Assembly: GCA_913775795.1 (NCBI GenBank)
Contig: CAJYLT010000083.1
Location: 62,001 to 126,000, forward strand
DNA from: an uncultured Sphingomonas sp.
Lineage (GTDB): Bacteria > Pseudomonadota > Alphaproteobacteria > Sphingomonadales > Sphingomonadaceae
DNA: 64,000 bases
Direction of reading: 5' to 3'
The notes under the pieces were generated by a model. That model made no database searches. It had not been told where the DNA came from and saw only the letters and a list, made by a program, of their open reading frames with translations. The translations under genes and the position numbers were made by a program. Of the stretch, positions 11,201 to 20,226 are shown in pieces; the stretch's first letter is position 1, and each line of letters opens with the position of its first letter.

Positions 11201-11488
11201 TGGTACGAGAAGTACGGCCTGTCGGCGCGCGTGGCGTACAACTACCGTTCGGAGCGGCTGGTGTCGTCGGATTACGCTGGCATCACCGGCCTTGCCCAGT
11301 ATCAGAAGCCGACAAACTATCTCGACGCGTCGATCGCGTACGACATCACGCCGCAGCTCACCATTTATGGCCAGGCGTCCAACCTGACCGCGGAGACCGA
11401 GCGCTATTACCTGACGTTCGAGGACCAGGTGCTCTGGGAGAACCTGTACGAGCGGCGGTTCATCGCGGGCGTGCGCGCGCGGTTCTAA
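8300..11488 (+). CDS. TonB-dependent receptor (TonB-Xanth-Caul type)
   Basis: Signal peptide, EIIVTGIRAAQ TonB box region, plug RISGVQIRREAGEGGAINIRGLPQVNTLMNGEQ, C-terminal aromatic RFIAGVRARF*; start set at ATG 8300. Confidence 0.93.
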   Translation: MKGMTVRQTLLLATSGFAMLATPAFAQETPPAGDPAAAADQVGTEDEIIVTGIRAAQARAIDVKRNASSVVEAISAQDIGKLPDVTISDSLQRISGVQIRREAGEGGAINIRGLPQVNTLMNGEQFLGANSVTTVQPNFNDIPSQLFSGATVFKSPTASLQQAGLSGTVDLLTRRPFDLKQGLTIAGAAEAQYGDKVKKWNPSFNGLIAYNSGRVGLLVSAAYSDLTLSNSYRGIQDYGVALRNEGGSATNQGDFATGNYRRDAAGNILYDTSPNTDNNPATSCIVPSAATSVVPAIGGTRCAPLTASRGTPVRNAAGAIVGYDVNGDGDANDTFITPQSHTAWNRITSRERFGANASLQIELSDAVKLTADGFYTRQTQYDRTAGFQFQMVDWQSAPYLPTNSRDTGAVVGGYNLNTVQTYSYDLANFDSYAETFRIKSESQNYNLQLDWDNDTNFKATLRGVYGKASRKSDQSYAQFSLTDGYQWAYEGVGNYPASVGGDRRFNPTGYRVYSQKATVDYSSGAPVFGFSDAFLNQVQDVSRYGLKTISSENNVYQDGDLWAVRGDAEWKANDAVTLKFGARYGERSVEQFTFERVSPFYAGNRDNAANPAAGCLVKWKAFDVNLNDGACQVRDAAGVPYTAGLTRQGNDPVFAGLLKQYSLPASGAPSIYVLDPKAMDDSEAFQNKFYPGSINNVNPADSFGINLQQISGYIQVDGEGELFGMPVRANGGVRIVNTRFQVRQNVVGAPQPYGVSGVDGGDVTVERNFTDFLPAFNVAFDITDKLRLRGAYSKTMTLLDFLQWGGGLNINYAIQTNPGGGAPIFAATGANSRGNPQLDPWRSDNVEASLEYYTGRSSLIAVGAYYLSVESFIENATINRNDIPDNDGVIRRSVPVNTIVQGAGGTLKGLEVSARQSLADYGVDGFFGGFGVDANYTLSLGDTGRTDLAGNKQPFQDNSKHQANVALWYEKYGLSARVAYNYRSERLVSSDYAGITGLAQYQKPTNYLDASIAYDITPQLTIYGQASNLTAETERYYLTFEDQVLWENLYERRFIAGVRARF

Positions 11489-11502
11489 GGCTCTTCCCAC
11501 TG

Positions 11503-11545
11503 GGTCCGTCGTCGCTCTAGACCAGCGGCGGCGGACCGTCTTTTT
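11503..11545 (+). terminator. Rho-independent terminator after TonB-dependent receptor
   Basis: GGTCCGTCGTCGCT-ctagacc-AGCGGCGGCGGACC (two G.U wobbles) followed by GTCTTTTT. Confidence 0.75.
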
Positions 11546-11563
11546 CGGGGAGGATCGGGGGTA

Positions 11564-13072
11564 ATGCAACGAAGCGCGGACCCCGTCCGAAGCATCGTCA
11601 TCGTCGGCGGCGGCACCGCCGGCTGGATGTCGGCCGCCTATCTTGCGCGCCGTCTCTCGCATCTGCCGATCGCGATCACCGTCGTCGACAGCGCCGAGAT
11701 CGGCACCGTGGGCGTCGGCGAGGCGACGGTGCCGGCGATCCGCGACTTCCTGGCCGCGGTCGAACTCGGCGAACCCGACGTGCTCGCCGCCACCGAGGGT
11801 ACGATCAAGTACGGCATCCGGTTCGCGGGCTGGGGCGGGGAGGGACATGGCTTCTTCCACCCCTTCGGCCTGTACGGCGTGCCCGCGAACGGCGTCGCGT
11901 TCCATCATTACTGGCTGAAGCTCAGGGCGGCGGGGCACGACCTGCCGCTCGGCGACTATTGCCTCGCGACGCAGCTGGCCGAGCGGGGGCTGTTCCTGCC
12001 GCCCTCGACCCAGCCGGGCAGCGACCTTGGCGTCTTCAACTTCGCCCTGCATTTCGACGCGACGAAGTTCGCGCATCTGCTGCGGCGGCTGTCGCTGGCG
12101 AACGGCGTGGCGCATGTCGACGGGCGGATCGTCGACGTGACGCGCGGCGAGACGGGCGTGCAGTCGGTGCGGCTCGCCGACGGGCGCACGATCGAGGGCG
12201 ACCTCTGGATCGACTGTTCGGGGTTCCGCAGCCTGCTGCTCGGCGAGGCGATGGGCGTGCCCTATGTCGACTGGCGGCACTGGCTGCCCTGCGACCGGGC
12301 GATCGCGATCCCGTGCCGCAGTGCCGGGGTGCACCGGCCCTTCACGACCGCGACCGCGCACGATGCGGGCTGGCGCTGGCACATTCCGCTCCAGCACCGG
12401 GTCGGCAACGGCATCGTCTATTCGAGCGCACACCTGTCCGACGAGGCGGCCGAGGCGAGGCTGCGCGCCGCGCTGGAGGGCGAGCCGATCGCCGAGCCCA
12501 ACCGCCTGCGCTTCGTCACCGGCCACCGGGCCGAGTTCTGGGCGGGCAATGTCGTGGGGGTGGGATTGTCGGGCGGGTTCCTCGAGCCGCTCGAATCGAC
12601 CAGCATCGTCCTCATCCAATCGGCGCTCGAGCGGTTCGTGGCGCTGTTCCCCGATCGCGGTTGCGACCCGCGGCTGGCGGCGACGTACAACCGGCAGTCG
12701 GTGCTAGAGTTCGAGCGGATCCGCGACTTCATCCTCCTGCATTACTGGGCGAACCGGAGGACGGGCGAACCCTTCTGGGACGCGATGCGCAGCCTCAATC
12801 TGCCCGAATCGCTCGCCGAAAGGGTAGAGGCGTGGCGCGCGGGCGGCGTGTTCGTCCGGCGCGAATGGGACACGTTCCAGGACCCGAGCTGGCTGAGCAT
12901 GTATGCCGGCTTCGGCCTGTTGCCCGACCGCACGAACCCGATCGCCGACCAACTGGGGGAAGAGGAATTGCTGACGGCATTTTCGCGGATGCGCGAGGCG
13001 ATCGACCGGGCGGCGCGGACCGCGGAGCCGCACGCCGACTTCCTCGCCCGCCAGGGTAGGCGCGCGGCATGA
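11564..13072 (+). CDS. Flavin-dependent tryptophan-halogenase family protein
   Basis: GGGTAGW FAD motif, TIKYGIRFAGWG (conserved Lys region), WRWHIP (WxWxIP halogenase motif). Confidence 0.9.
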   Translation: MQRSADPVRSIVIVGGGTAGWMSAAYLARRLSHLPIAITVVDSAEIGTVGVGEATVPAIRDFLAAVELGEPDVLAATEGTIKYGIRFAGWGGEGHGFFHPFGLYGVPANGVAFHHYWLKLRAAGHDLPLGDYCLATQLAERGLFLPPSTQPGSDLGVFNFALHFDATKFAHLLRRLSLANGVAHVDGRIVDVTRGETGVQSVRLADGRTIEGDLWIDCSGFRSLLLGEAMGVPYVDWRHWLPCDRAIAIPCRSAGVHRPFTTATAHDAGWRWHIPLQHRVGNGIVYSSAHLSDEAAEARLRAALEGEPIAEPNRLRFVTGHRAEFWAGNVVGVGLSGGFLEPLESTSIVLIQSALERFVALFPDRGCDPRLAATYNRQSVLEFERIRDFILLHYWANRRTGEPFWDAMRSLNLPESLAERVEAWRAGGVFVRREWDTFQDPSWLSMYAGFGLLPDRTNPIADQLGEEELLTAFSRMREAIDRAARTAEPHADFLARQGRRAA

Positions 13073-14340
13073 GCGTGCAGGGGCGTGCGATCGGCGCGAT
13101 GGCGCTGGGCGGGCTGTTGTTCGGGTTCGACACCGCCGTCGTCGCGGGCGTGACCGAGGCGCTGCGCGGCGGCTTCGCGCCCGATGCGGTGTCGATGGGG
13201 ATCGCGGTGTCGTCCGCGCTCTGGGGGACGCTGGCGGGCGCATTGCTGAGCGGTGCGCCGGGCGACCGTTATGGCAGCCGGACGGTGCTGCGCGGGGTGG
13301 GGCTGTTCTATCTCGTCTCAGCGGTCGGCTGCGCGCTGGCGACGGGGCTGTGGGCGTTCGCGGCGTTCCGCTTCATCGGCGGGTTCGCGATCGGCGCCTC
13401 CTCAGTCCTCGCGCCCGTCTACATTGCCGAGATCAGCCCGCCCGAACGGCGCGGCCGGCTGGTGGGGACGTTCCAGCTCAACATCGTCGTCGGCATCCTT
13501 GCCGCCTATCTCGTCAACGGGATCATCGGTGCGGTGTTTCCGGGCGATCTGGCGTGGCGCGTGAAGCTGGCGGCGGCAGCGTTGCCCGCCGCGTTGTTCC
13601 TGATCCTGCTGGCCGGCGTGCCGCAGAGCCCGCGCTGGCTGAACGCCCGCGGGCGGCGGGTAGAGGCGGCAGAGGCGGCGGAACGGTTGGGCGTGGACCT
13701 GACCACTCCGGAGGCGAAGGAGGGTACGGGCCGGCTCGACTGGCGGCGGCATCGCGGGCCGATCCTGCTGGCGGTGGCGGTGGGGCTGTTCAACCAGCTC
13801 TCCGGCATCAACGCGATCCTTTACTACCTCAACGACATCTTCGCCGCAGGCGGGTTCGAGGGGCTGTCGGCGGATACGCAGGCGGTGGCGGTGGGTGCCG
13901 CCAACCTGATCGCGACGCTGGCGGGCATCGCGATCATCGACAAGCTGGGGCGCCGACCGCTGCTGATCGGCGGCGGGTTCGGGTGCGCGGCGGCGCTCCT
14001 GGGCGTCGCGCTCACCTATGCCGGTGTGCTGGGGGCGGGGTGGCTGTTGCCGCTGCTCGTCTTCTTCATCGTCGCCTTCGCCATGTCGCAGGGGGCGGTA
14101 ATCTGGGTCTATCTGAGCGAGATCTTCCCCACCGACGTGCGCGCGCGGGGCCAGGCAATCGGCAGCGCGACGCACTGGATCGCCAATGCGGTCATCGCGT
14201 TCGTCTTCCCGATGCTGACCGTCGCGGGGCCGGCGCTCCCCTTCTACGGTTTTGCAGCGGCGATGCTGCTCCAGTCGTTCGTCGTCTGGCGCTTCTTCCC
14301 CGAAACCAAGCAGCGGACGCTGGAAGCGATCAGCGGCTGA
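13069..14340 (+). CDS. MFS sugar porter (sugar:H+ symporter family)
   Basis: LLFGFDTAVVAG, GDRYGSR, PESPRWL-like PQSPRWL, NQLSGINAILYY, PETK near C-terminus; ATGA overlap with halogenase. Confidence 0.92.
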   Translation: MSVQGRAIGAMALGGLLFGFDTAVVAGVTEALRGGFAPDAVSMGIAVSSALWGTLAGALLSGAPGDRYGSRTVLRGVGLFYLVSAVGCALATGLWAFAAFRFIGGFAIGASSVLAPVYIAEISPPERRGRLVGTFQLNIVVGILAAYLVNGIIGAVFPGDLAWRVKLAAAALPAALFLILLAGVPQSPRWLNARGRRVEAAEAAERLGVDLTTPEAKEGTGRLDWRRHRGPILLAVAVGLFNQLSGINAILYYLNDIFAAGGFEGLSADTQAVAVGAANLIATLAGIAIIDKLGRRPLLIGGGFGCAAALLGVALTYAGVLGAGWLLPLLVFFIVAFAMSQGAVIWVYLSEIFPTDVRARGQAIGSATHWIANAVIAFVFPMLTVAGPALPFYGFAAAMLLQSFVVWRFFPETKQRTLEAISG

Positions 14341-15358
14341 CGGGTTCGATCCAGCGGCCGTGCGGGTGGCTGGCAGCGAGGCGATGCGTCTCGCCGCCGG
14401 GCCAGAGCGTCGCATGGACCTGATGCCGGGCGAGGTCGCGGTCGGGCTCCAGCCGCACCCAGGCGAGCGGACGGTCGGGCGAGGCGCGCTGGCCGGCGGC
14501 ATCGAGCGCGGCGGCGATCCGCCGCTGGCGCTCGGGACCGAGATATTGCCAGACGACCGAGTGCATCAGGACGCGGGTGTGGCCGGCGGGCTGCGGTTCT
14601 GCCAGCCGCGCCTCGACCCAGTTGGCGGCATCGCCCTGTTCGAGCAGCGGCGGGTCGGCGGCGAACATCGCGATCGCGGCATCGAGGCGTTCGTAGCGGT
14701 CGGGATGATCGGTCCAGACATAGGCGCGCAGTCGATCGGCGTCGGCCGGGTCGGTGAGGTCGAGCGGGGCGATGTCGACGCCGCGGGTCGAGGCGACCGT
14801 AACCGCCACGGGTTCGGGCGGCGCGCCGCGCCACTCGGGTCGCAGTGTGACGGGCGACGGCGGGCCGACGGCCGTGCCGCCGAGGTCGTAGGCGTAGCGG
14901 CCAACGAGGAGGTTGAGGCCGGCGCTCGACCCGACCTCGAACACGTCGAGCGGCTGGCCGAAGGTTTGCGCGGCGAGCATTAGGCCGAGCATCAGTGCGG
15001 CAGAGCGGCCGGGCTCGTTGGTCTGGGGCGGGCCATCGAGCCATGGGAGCAACGCGGCGTCGTGCTTATCCAGCGCGGCCTTGAGCGTCGGAACGGGATC
15101 GCCGCGTCCCTCGAACAGCGCCGCGAGGTCGGGGGCATCACCGCGAAGCGCCAGCGCGCGCAGGCCACCGACGAGGCGGAGCGGCAGCGCGTCCTCGATC
15201 GGGTTGCCGGGCCATGCCAGCACGCGGCGGCCGGTTTCGGTATTGTCGTCGAGCGCCTCGGCCAGCCCTGCCGCCACGCGGCCAGTGAGCGGCGCGTCCA
15301 TCGTGTCGCAGAACCCGGCCTGTGCACGGAAGGCGCTGCGGACGCTGCGCTCGCTCAC
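14330..15358 (-). CDS. DUF2332-family protein
   Basis: GTG start at 15358 gives [17 protein letters not shown]...; FEVGSSAGLNLLVGRYAYDLGG and LMHSVVWQYL match DUF2332; converges with and overlaps MFS gene by 11 bp. Confidence 0.75.
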   Translation of the reverse strand: MSERSVRSAFRAQAGFCDTMDAPLTGRVAAGLAEALDDNTETGRRVLAWPGNPIEDALPLRLVGGLRALALRGDAPDLAALFEGRGDPVPTLKAALDKHDAALLPWLDGPPQTNEPGRSAALMLGLMLAAQTFGQPLDVFEVGSSAGLNLLVGRYAYDLGGTAVGPPSPVTLRPEWRGAPPEPVAVTVASTRGVDIAPLDLTDPADADRLRAYVWTDHPDRYERLDAAIAMFAADPPLLEQGDAANWVEARLAEPQPAGHTRVLMHSVVWQYLGPERQRRIAAALDAAGQRASPDRPLAWVRLEPDRDLARHQVHATLWPGGETHRLAASHPHGRWIEPVSR

Positions 15359-16080
15359 GCGAGGGTTTCGGCGAGCAGGCGGGTCATCGCCGCCCAGCTC
15401 AAGGCGTCGGCATCGGCGTCGTAGCCGAAGCCGGGGCGGGTCGAGCCCGTCATCGAGGTGTCGGTGAAGCCGTGGCCGGCATGGCCATAGGCGTGAAGCT
15501 GCCACCGCGCGCCACCCTCGGTCAGTTCGGCGGCGAGTGCGGTCACGGCCTCGGGCGGGGCGAGCGGGTCGGCCCAGCCGTGACAGACAAGGATGCGCGG
15601 GCGGATCGGCGTGGCGGTCGGATAGTCGGGGCGGTCGAACAGGCCGTGGAACGCGACGACGGCGCGGACATCCGCGTCCGATCGCGCGAGGTCGAGGACG
15701 CACTTGCCGCCGAAGCAATAGCCGATCGCGGCGGCGCGGTCGGCATCGACCTCGGGCTGCGCCTTCAGCGCCGCGAGGCTGGCGTGAAGGCGGTCGCGCA
15801 GCAGCGTGCGGTCGGCGTTGATCGCGTTCATATGGACCGCGGGATCGGGCGACTCGCGCGTCGTGCGTTTGCCCTGGCCGAACACGTCGGCGGCGAACCC
15901 TACATAGCCGAGCGCCGCGAGCCGCTCGGCGACGAGGTTGTCGGCTTCTTTCTGGCCGAGGACGTTGGGAATGATGAGGACGCCGGGGCGCGGGGCGGTG
16001 GCCTCGGCGTCGAAGGCGAGCACGCCCTCAAACGGGCCGCCGGGGCCGTCGTACACGTGGGTGCGTCGCTCGATCATCAT
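15355..16080 (-). CDS. Dienelactone hydrolase family protein
   Basis: [18 protein letters not shown] nucleophile motif, [20 protein letters not shown]. Confidence 0.9.
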   Translation of the reverse strand: MMIERRTHVYDGPGGPFEGVLAFDAEATAPRPGVLIIPNVLGQKEADNLVAERLAALGYVGFAADVFGQGKRTTRESPDPAVHMNAINADRTLLRDRLHASLAALKAQPEVDADRAAAIGYCFGGKCVLDLARSDADVRAVVAFHGLFDRPDYPTATPIRPRILVCHGWADPLAPPEAVTALAAELTEGGARWQLHAYGHAGHGFTDTSMTGSTRPGFGYDADADALSWAAMTRLLAETLA

Positions 16081-16150
16081 CGCCGTCCTCCGGTTTGCCA
16101 GCCGCGCGCCAATCGGTATGGACGGGGCCGATCATTCACGGGGAGCAGCT

Positions 16151-16837
16151 ATGCCGACACTCGTCCTCATCCGCCACGGCCAGTCGGCCTGGAACCTCGA
16201 AAATCGCTTCACCGGCTGGTGGGACGTCGACCTGACCGAACAGGGGACCAAGGAAGCTTGGGCGGCGGGCGAGGCACTGGCGGCGAAGGGTCTCGATTTC
16301 GACCAGTGCTTCACCAGCTTCCAGACGCGGGCGATCAAGACGCTTAACCTCGCGCTGGAGGCGATGGGGCGGCTGTGGCTGCCGGTGGAAAAGGACTGGC
16401 GGCTGAACGAGCGGCATTATGGCGGCCTGACCGGCCTCGACAAGGCGGAGACGGCGGCGCTGCACGGCGACGAGCAGGTCAAGATCTGGCGCCGCAGCTT
16501 CGACATTCCGCCGCCGCTGCCCGAGGCGGGATCGACGTTCGACCTGTCGAGCGACCGCCGCTATGCCGGCATCCCGATCCCCGCGACCGAAAGCCTGAAG
16601 GACACGATCGCGCGCGTTCTTCCCTATTGGGAAGCGCGGATCGCCCCCGAATTGCGCGCCGGCAAGCGCGTGCTTGTCTCGGCGCACGGCAATTCGCTGC
16701 GTGCGCTGGTCAAGCACCTGTCGGGCATTTCGGACGAGGATATCGCCAGCCTCGAAATCCCCACCGGCCAGCCGATCGTCTATCAGCTCAACGACGACCT
16801 GAACGCCGTCGATCGCTACTATCTGTCGGAGCGCTGA
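16151..16837 (+). CDS. gpmA: 2,3-bisphosphoglycerate-dependent phosphoglycerate mutase
   Basis: [61 protein letters not shown]. Confidence 0.95.
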   Translation: MPTLVLIRHGQSAWNLENRFTGWWDVDLTEQGTKEAWAAGEALAAKGLDFDQCFTSFQTRAIKTLNLALEAMGRLWLPVEKDWRLNERHYGGLTGLDKAETAALHGDEQVKIWRRSFDIPPPLPEAGSTFDLSSDRRYAGIPIPATESLKDTIARVLPYWEARIAPELRAGKRVLVSAHGNSLRALVKHLSGISDEDIASLEIPTGQPIVYQLNDDLNAVDRYYLSER

Positions 16838-18024
16838 GGCGAGCGGGGGTTCTCGCCCCAGGCGATCAGCCGGCGGCTGATCGTCGGGTCGAGGACCGCC
16901 ATCACCGTATAGGCGGCGGCCTGCTTCAGCCGCGTCCAGGGGGTCATCGCGGCACGGTGATCCTCCCGGGTGATCCGCTTCGAGGCGGCGATCTCGCCAT
17001 CGACATAGGCGCGGACATGGGCGGTGAAGGCCGGGTCCTCGATCCGGAGCATCAGCTCCAGATTGAGGAACAGGCTGCGGATATCGAAATTGGCCGAGCC
17101 GATATGCACCGCCCCGCTGATCGCGACGAGCTTGGTATGAAGCTTGGTCGGCTGATACTCCCAGATGCGCACGCCCCGACGCAGCAGCCCGGCATAGGTG
17201 AAGTGCGACGCCCAGATCGCCATGTAATTGTCGGTGACCGCGGGAAGCACGACGTTGACGATCCCGCGCCGCGCCGCGCGCTTCAGCCGGCGCAGCATCG
17301 ACGGGCCGGGCGCGAAATAGGCGGCGATCAGGTCGATCCGGTCGCCAGACTTCGCCGCCGCGTGCATCTCGCGCCGGAGTGCGCGGGCGAAGGGTGACAG
17401 GCGGCGGGTCGGGCCGCCGAGCAGCCAGCGGACCTCGCCCTCATGCTCGCTGTGGCGGCGCAGCACGCGGGCGAGCGCGCGGACGGGGGCCTTTTCCTGT
17501 CGGCTCCAGCGGGCGAGCGCATCGAAATAATGCGCGAGACGAGCGGCGGCGGGGCCGTCGAGGTGAAGGCCAAGGTCGCGCCACGCCTCCCCATCCTCGC
17601 CTGGCACGCCAAAATAATCGGCCTTGATGTTGAAGCCGCCGATGATGACGCGTGCGTCGTCGGCGAGTGCGAGCTTCTGGTGGTTGCGGAGCAGGTATTT
17701 GCGGCCGAAGCGCGGGATGAAGCGGCAGACCTCGACCCCCGCGGCCTCCAACGGCGCGAAGAAGTGCGCGCGGGCCGCGGGTTCGCTGCCAAGACCGTCG
17801 ACGATTAGGGTGATGCGCACGCCGCGCGCGGCGGCGGCGATCAGCGCGGCGCCGACCGCACGCCCCGCCTCGTCATCCTCGTAGATGTAGTAGAGGACGC
17901 GCAGACTTTCGCGCGCGCCGGCGATCAGATCGAGCAGCGCCTGCATCCGGCGCGGGCCGGTGTCGAGCAGGCGAATGGCGTTGCCAACGACCTCGAATGT
18001 CGGCTGTTCGGTGGGCGCGGCCAT
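16819..18024 (-). CDS. Phospholipase D-like / cardiolipin synthase family protein
   Basis: Two HKD-type motifs: [19 protein letters not shown] and [20 protein letters not shown]. Confidence 0.88.
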   Translation of the reverse strand: MAAPTEQPTFEVVGNAIRLLDTGPRRMQALLDLIAGARESLRVLYYIYEDDEAGRAVGAALIAAAARGVRITLIVDGLGSEPAARAHFFAPLEAAGVEVCRFIPRFGRKYLLRNHQKLALADDARVIIGGFNIKADYFGVPGEDGEAWRDLGLHLDGPAAARLAHYFDALARWSRQEKAPVRALARVLRRHSEHEGEVRWLLGGPTRRLSPFARALRREMHAAAKSGDRIDLIAAYFAPGPSMLRRLKRAARRGIVNVVLPAVTDNYMAIWASHFTYAGLLRRGVRIWEYQPTKLHTKLVAISGAVHIGSANFDIRSLFLNLELMLRIEDPAFTAHVRAYVDGEIAASKRITREDHRAAMTPWTRLKQAAAYTVMAVLDPTISRRLIAWGENPRSPQRSDR

Positions 18025-18150
18025 GGCGCCTCAGATGGCCCTTGCCGGGGTGACAGGCAACGCGGATGCGCAAAATCTTGACTTTGGCGGGCGCCCGCTT
18101 TAGCTGGCACGCTTTCCCGAACCCATCGGTATCAAGCGAAGGAAGCGTTC

Positions 18151-18495
18151 ATGGCGCGCGTCACCGTCGAGGATTGCGTCGACAAGATCCCCAACCGGTT
18201 CGACCTGGTGCTGCTCGCGGCCCAGCGCGCCCGCCAGATTTCGGGCGGTGCCGAACTGCTGCTCGATCGCGACCGCGACAAGAACCCGGTCGTCGCGCTG
18301 CGCGAGATCGCCGAGGAGAAGGTTCGCCCCGACGCGATGCACGAAGCGCTGGTTTCTAGCCTGCAGCGCGTGCAGATCGACGACGAGGAAGCGCCGGACG
18401 AGATCGGTTCGCTGTCGGCATCGGCAGAGGCGCTGCGCCTCACCGCCGCCGCCCCGCCGCGCAACCAGAATGCCGGCGGCGACTACGACGGCTGA
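18151..18495 (+). CDS. rpoZ: DNA-directed RNA polymerase subunit omega
   Basis: [33 protein letters not shown]...[16 protein letters not shown]. Confidence 0.96.
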   Translation: MARVTVEDCVDKIPNRFDLVLLAAQRARQISGGAELLLDRDRDKNPVVALREIAEEKVRPDAMHEALVSSLQRVQIDDEEAPDEIGSLSASAEALRLTAAAPPRNQNAGGDYDG

Positions 18496-18520
18496 TCGCC
18501 GGATCGTCGCGTTTGAAAAA

Positions 18521-18553
18521 AAGGGCCGCGCCTCGTCGAGAGGTGCGGCCCTT
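18521..18553 (+). terminator. Rho-independent (bidirectional-looking) terminator downstream of rpoZ
   Basis: AAGGGCCGCGCCTC / GAGGTGCGGCCCTT stem flanked by A and T runs. Confidence 0.8.
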
Positions 18554-18557
18554 TCGT

Positions 18558-18728
18558 TCAGGCGGCGCGGGGTTTGACGATGAGCGTCGCGGCCTTTTCG
18601 GCCTGCGCGACGTAGCGGTTCGCCATTTCGGCGTGCGCGGCTCGCGCGGCGACGTCGGTGCAACGTGCGGCGATCGCGCGCTCCTGCTCGGCGCGGGTCA
18701 GAAAATAGTTACGATCCTGCGGTTCCAT
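18558..18728 (-). CDS. Small hypothetical protein (56 aa)
   Basis: Read directly: MEPQDRNYFLTRAEQERAIAARCTDVAARAAHAEMANRYVAQAEKAATLIVKPRAA*; shares terminator with rpoZ. Confidence 0.55.
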   Translation of the reverse strand: MEPQDRNYFLTRAEQERAIAARCTDVAARAAHAEMANRYVAQAEKAATLIVKPRAA

Positions 18729-18767
18729 CACGGTTCTCCTCGTCCAAGCGGGAGCGCGGTGGGTCTC

Positions 18768-18953
18768 TCAGCCGTCGGCCTGCTCGGATGAGTCGCGGTG
18801 CCGGCGATGCAGTTTGTCTATCATAGTAATCGCAGGGTCGACATGATCGAGGATAAGCCCTTGGTATGTCGTCTCGGTCGCGGCTCGGTTCGCCTTGTCC
18901 TGCGAGCCGTTCTCGCTGGCAAGCGTGCCGAAAAGCGCGTATTGGCGCGCCAT
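18768..18953 (-). CDS. Small hypothetical protein (61 aa), divergent from hemA
   Basis: [61 protein letters not shown]; start codon overlaps the hemA start in CATG. Confidence 0.4.
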   Translation of the reverse strand: MARQYALFGTLASENGSQDKANRAATETTYQGLILDHVDPAITMIDKLHRRHRDSSEQADG

Positions 18954-20196
18954 GATCGAGGCGCGTAACCAGCCCCCAGCGGTCGATTATGGCCGTGTCT
19001 TCGCCCAGGCCATCGACCGGCTGCATGCCGAGGGGCGCTACCGCGTCTTCATCGACATCCTGCGCAACAAGGGCGCGTTCCCCAATGCGCGCTGCTTCGC
19101 CGGGCATAACGGGCCGAAGCCGATCACCGTCTGGTGCTCCAACGACTATCTGGCGATGGGCCAGCACCCGAAGGTGATCGCGGCGATGGAGGAAGCGCTC
19201 CACGATGTGGGCGCCGGCTCCGGCGGCACGCGCAACATCGGCGGCAACACGCACTACCATGTCGATCTGGAGGCCGAGTTGGCCGACCTGCACGGCAAGG
19301 AAGCAGCGCTCCTGTTTACCAGCGGATATGTCTCGAACGAGGCGACGCTGTCGACGCTGGCCAAGGTGCTGCCGGGCTGCGTCGTGTTTTCCGACGAGCT
19401 CAATCACGCGTCGATGATTGCGGGCATCCGCAATTCGGGCTGCGAGAAGCGGGTGTTCCGGCACAACGACCTCGCGCATCTCGAGTCGCTGCTGACGGCC
19501 GAGGATCCGTCGGTGCCCAAGCTGATCGCGTTCGAGAGCGTCTATTCGATGGATGGCGATGTGGCGCCAATCCACGCGATCTGTGATCTGGCCGACAAGT
19601 ACAACGCGCTGACGTATCTGGACGAAGTGCACGCGGTCGGCATGTACGGCGCGCGGGGCGGCGGGATATCGGAGCGGGACGAAGCGGCGCATCGCCTGAC
19701 GATCATCGAGGGGACGCTGGGCAAGGCGTTCGGGGTGATGGGTGGCTACATCGCCGCCGACCAGCCGATCGTCGACGTGATCCGCAGCTATGCGCCGGGA
19801 TTCATCTTCACGACCAGCCTGTCGCCGGTACTCGTCGCCGGCGTGCTGGCGAGCGTGCGGCACCTCAAGGCCTCCAGCTTGGAACGCGATGGGCAACAGG
19901 CGGCGGCGGCGCGGTTGAAGGCGATGTTCGAGGAAGCCGGGCTGCCGGTGATGGCGACGACGACGCATATCGTCCCACTGATGGTCGGCGATCCCGTCCG
20001 TGCCAAGCGGATCAGCGACATCCTGCTCGCGGAATACGGCGTCTACGTCCAGCCGATCAATTATCCGACCGTGCCCCGCGGGACCGAGCGGCTGCGCTTC
20101 ACTCCCGGCCCGGCGCACGACGAGGGCATGATGCGCGACCTGACCGCCGCATTGGTCGAAATCTGGGGCCGGCTGGAGATGCGCGCCGCCGCCTGA
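18952..20196 (+). CDS. hemA: 5-aminolevulinate synthase
   Basis: [73 protein letters not shown]. Confidence 0.95.
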   Translation: MIEARNQPPAVDYGRVFAQAIDRLHAEGRYRVFIDILRNKGAFPNARCFAGHNGPKPITVWCSNDYLAMGQHPKVIAAMEEALHDVGAGSGGTRNIGGNTHYHVDLEAELADLHGKEAALLFTSGYVSNEATLSTLAKVLPGCVVFSDELNHASMIAGIRNSGCEKRVFRHNDLAHLESLLTAEDPSVPKLIAFESVYSMDGDVAPIHAICDLADKYNALTYLDEVHAVGMYGARGGGISERDEAAHRLTIIEGTLGKAFGVMGGYIAADQPIVDVIRSYAPGFIFTTSLSPVLVAGVLASVRHLKASSLERDGQQAAAARLKAMFEEAGLPVMATTTHIVPLMVGDPVRAKRISDILLAEYGVYVQPINYPTVPRGTERLRFTPGPAHDEGMMRDLTAALVEIWGRLEMRAAA

Positions 20197-20226
20197 TAGC
20201 CTCCATCCCTGAGGGGGATCGGGGGG

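Noticed and set aside
8273-12619. 1448-aa minus-strand ORF opposite the TonB receptor and halogenase genes
   Set aside because: High-GC shadow ORF: Arg/Ala/Val/Asp-rich, no recognisable domain, lies antisense to two well-supported genes.
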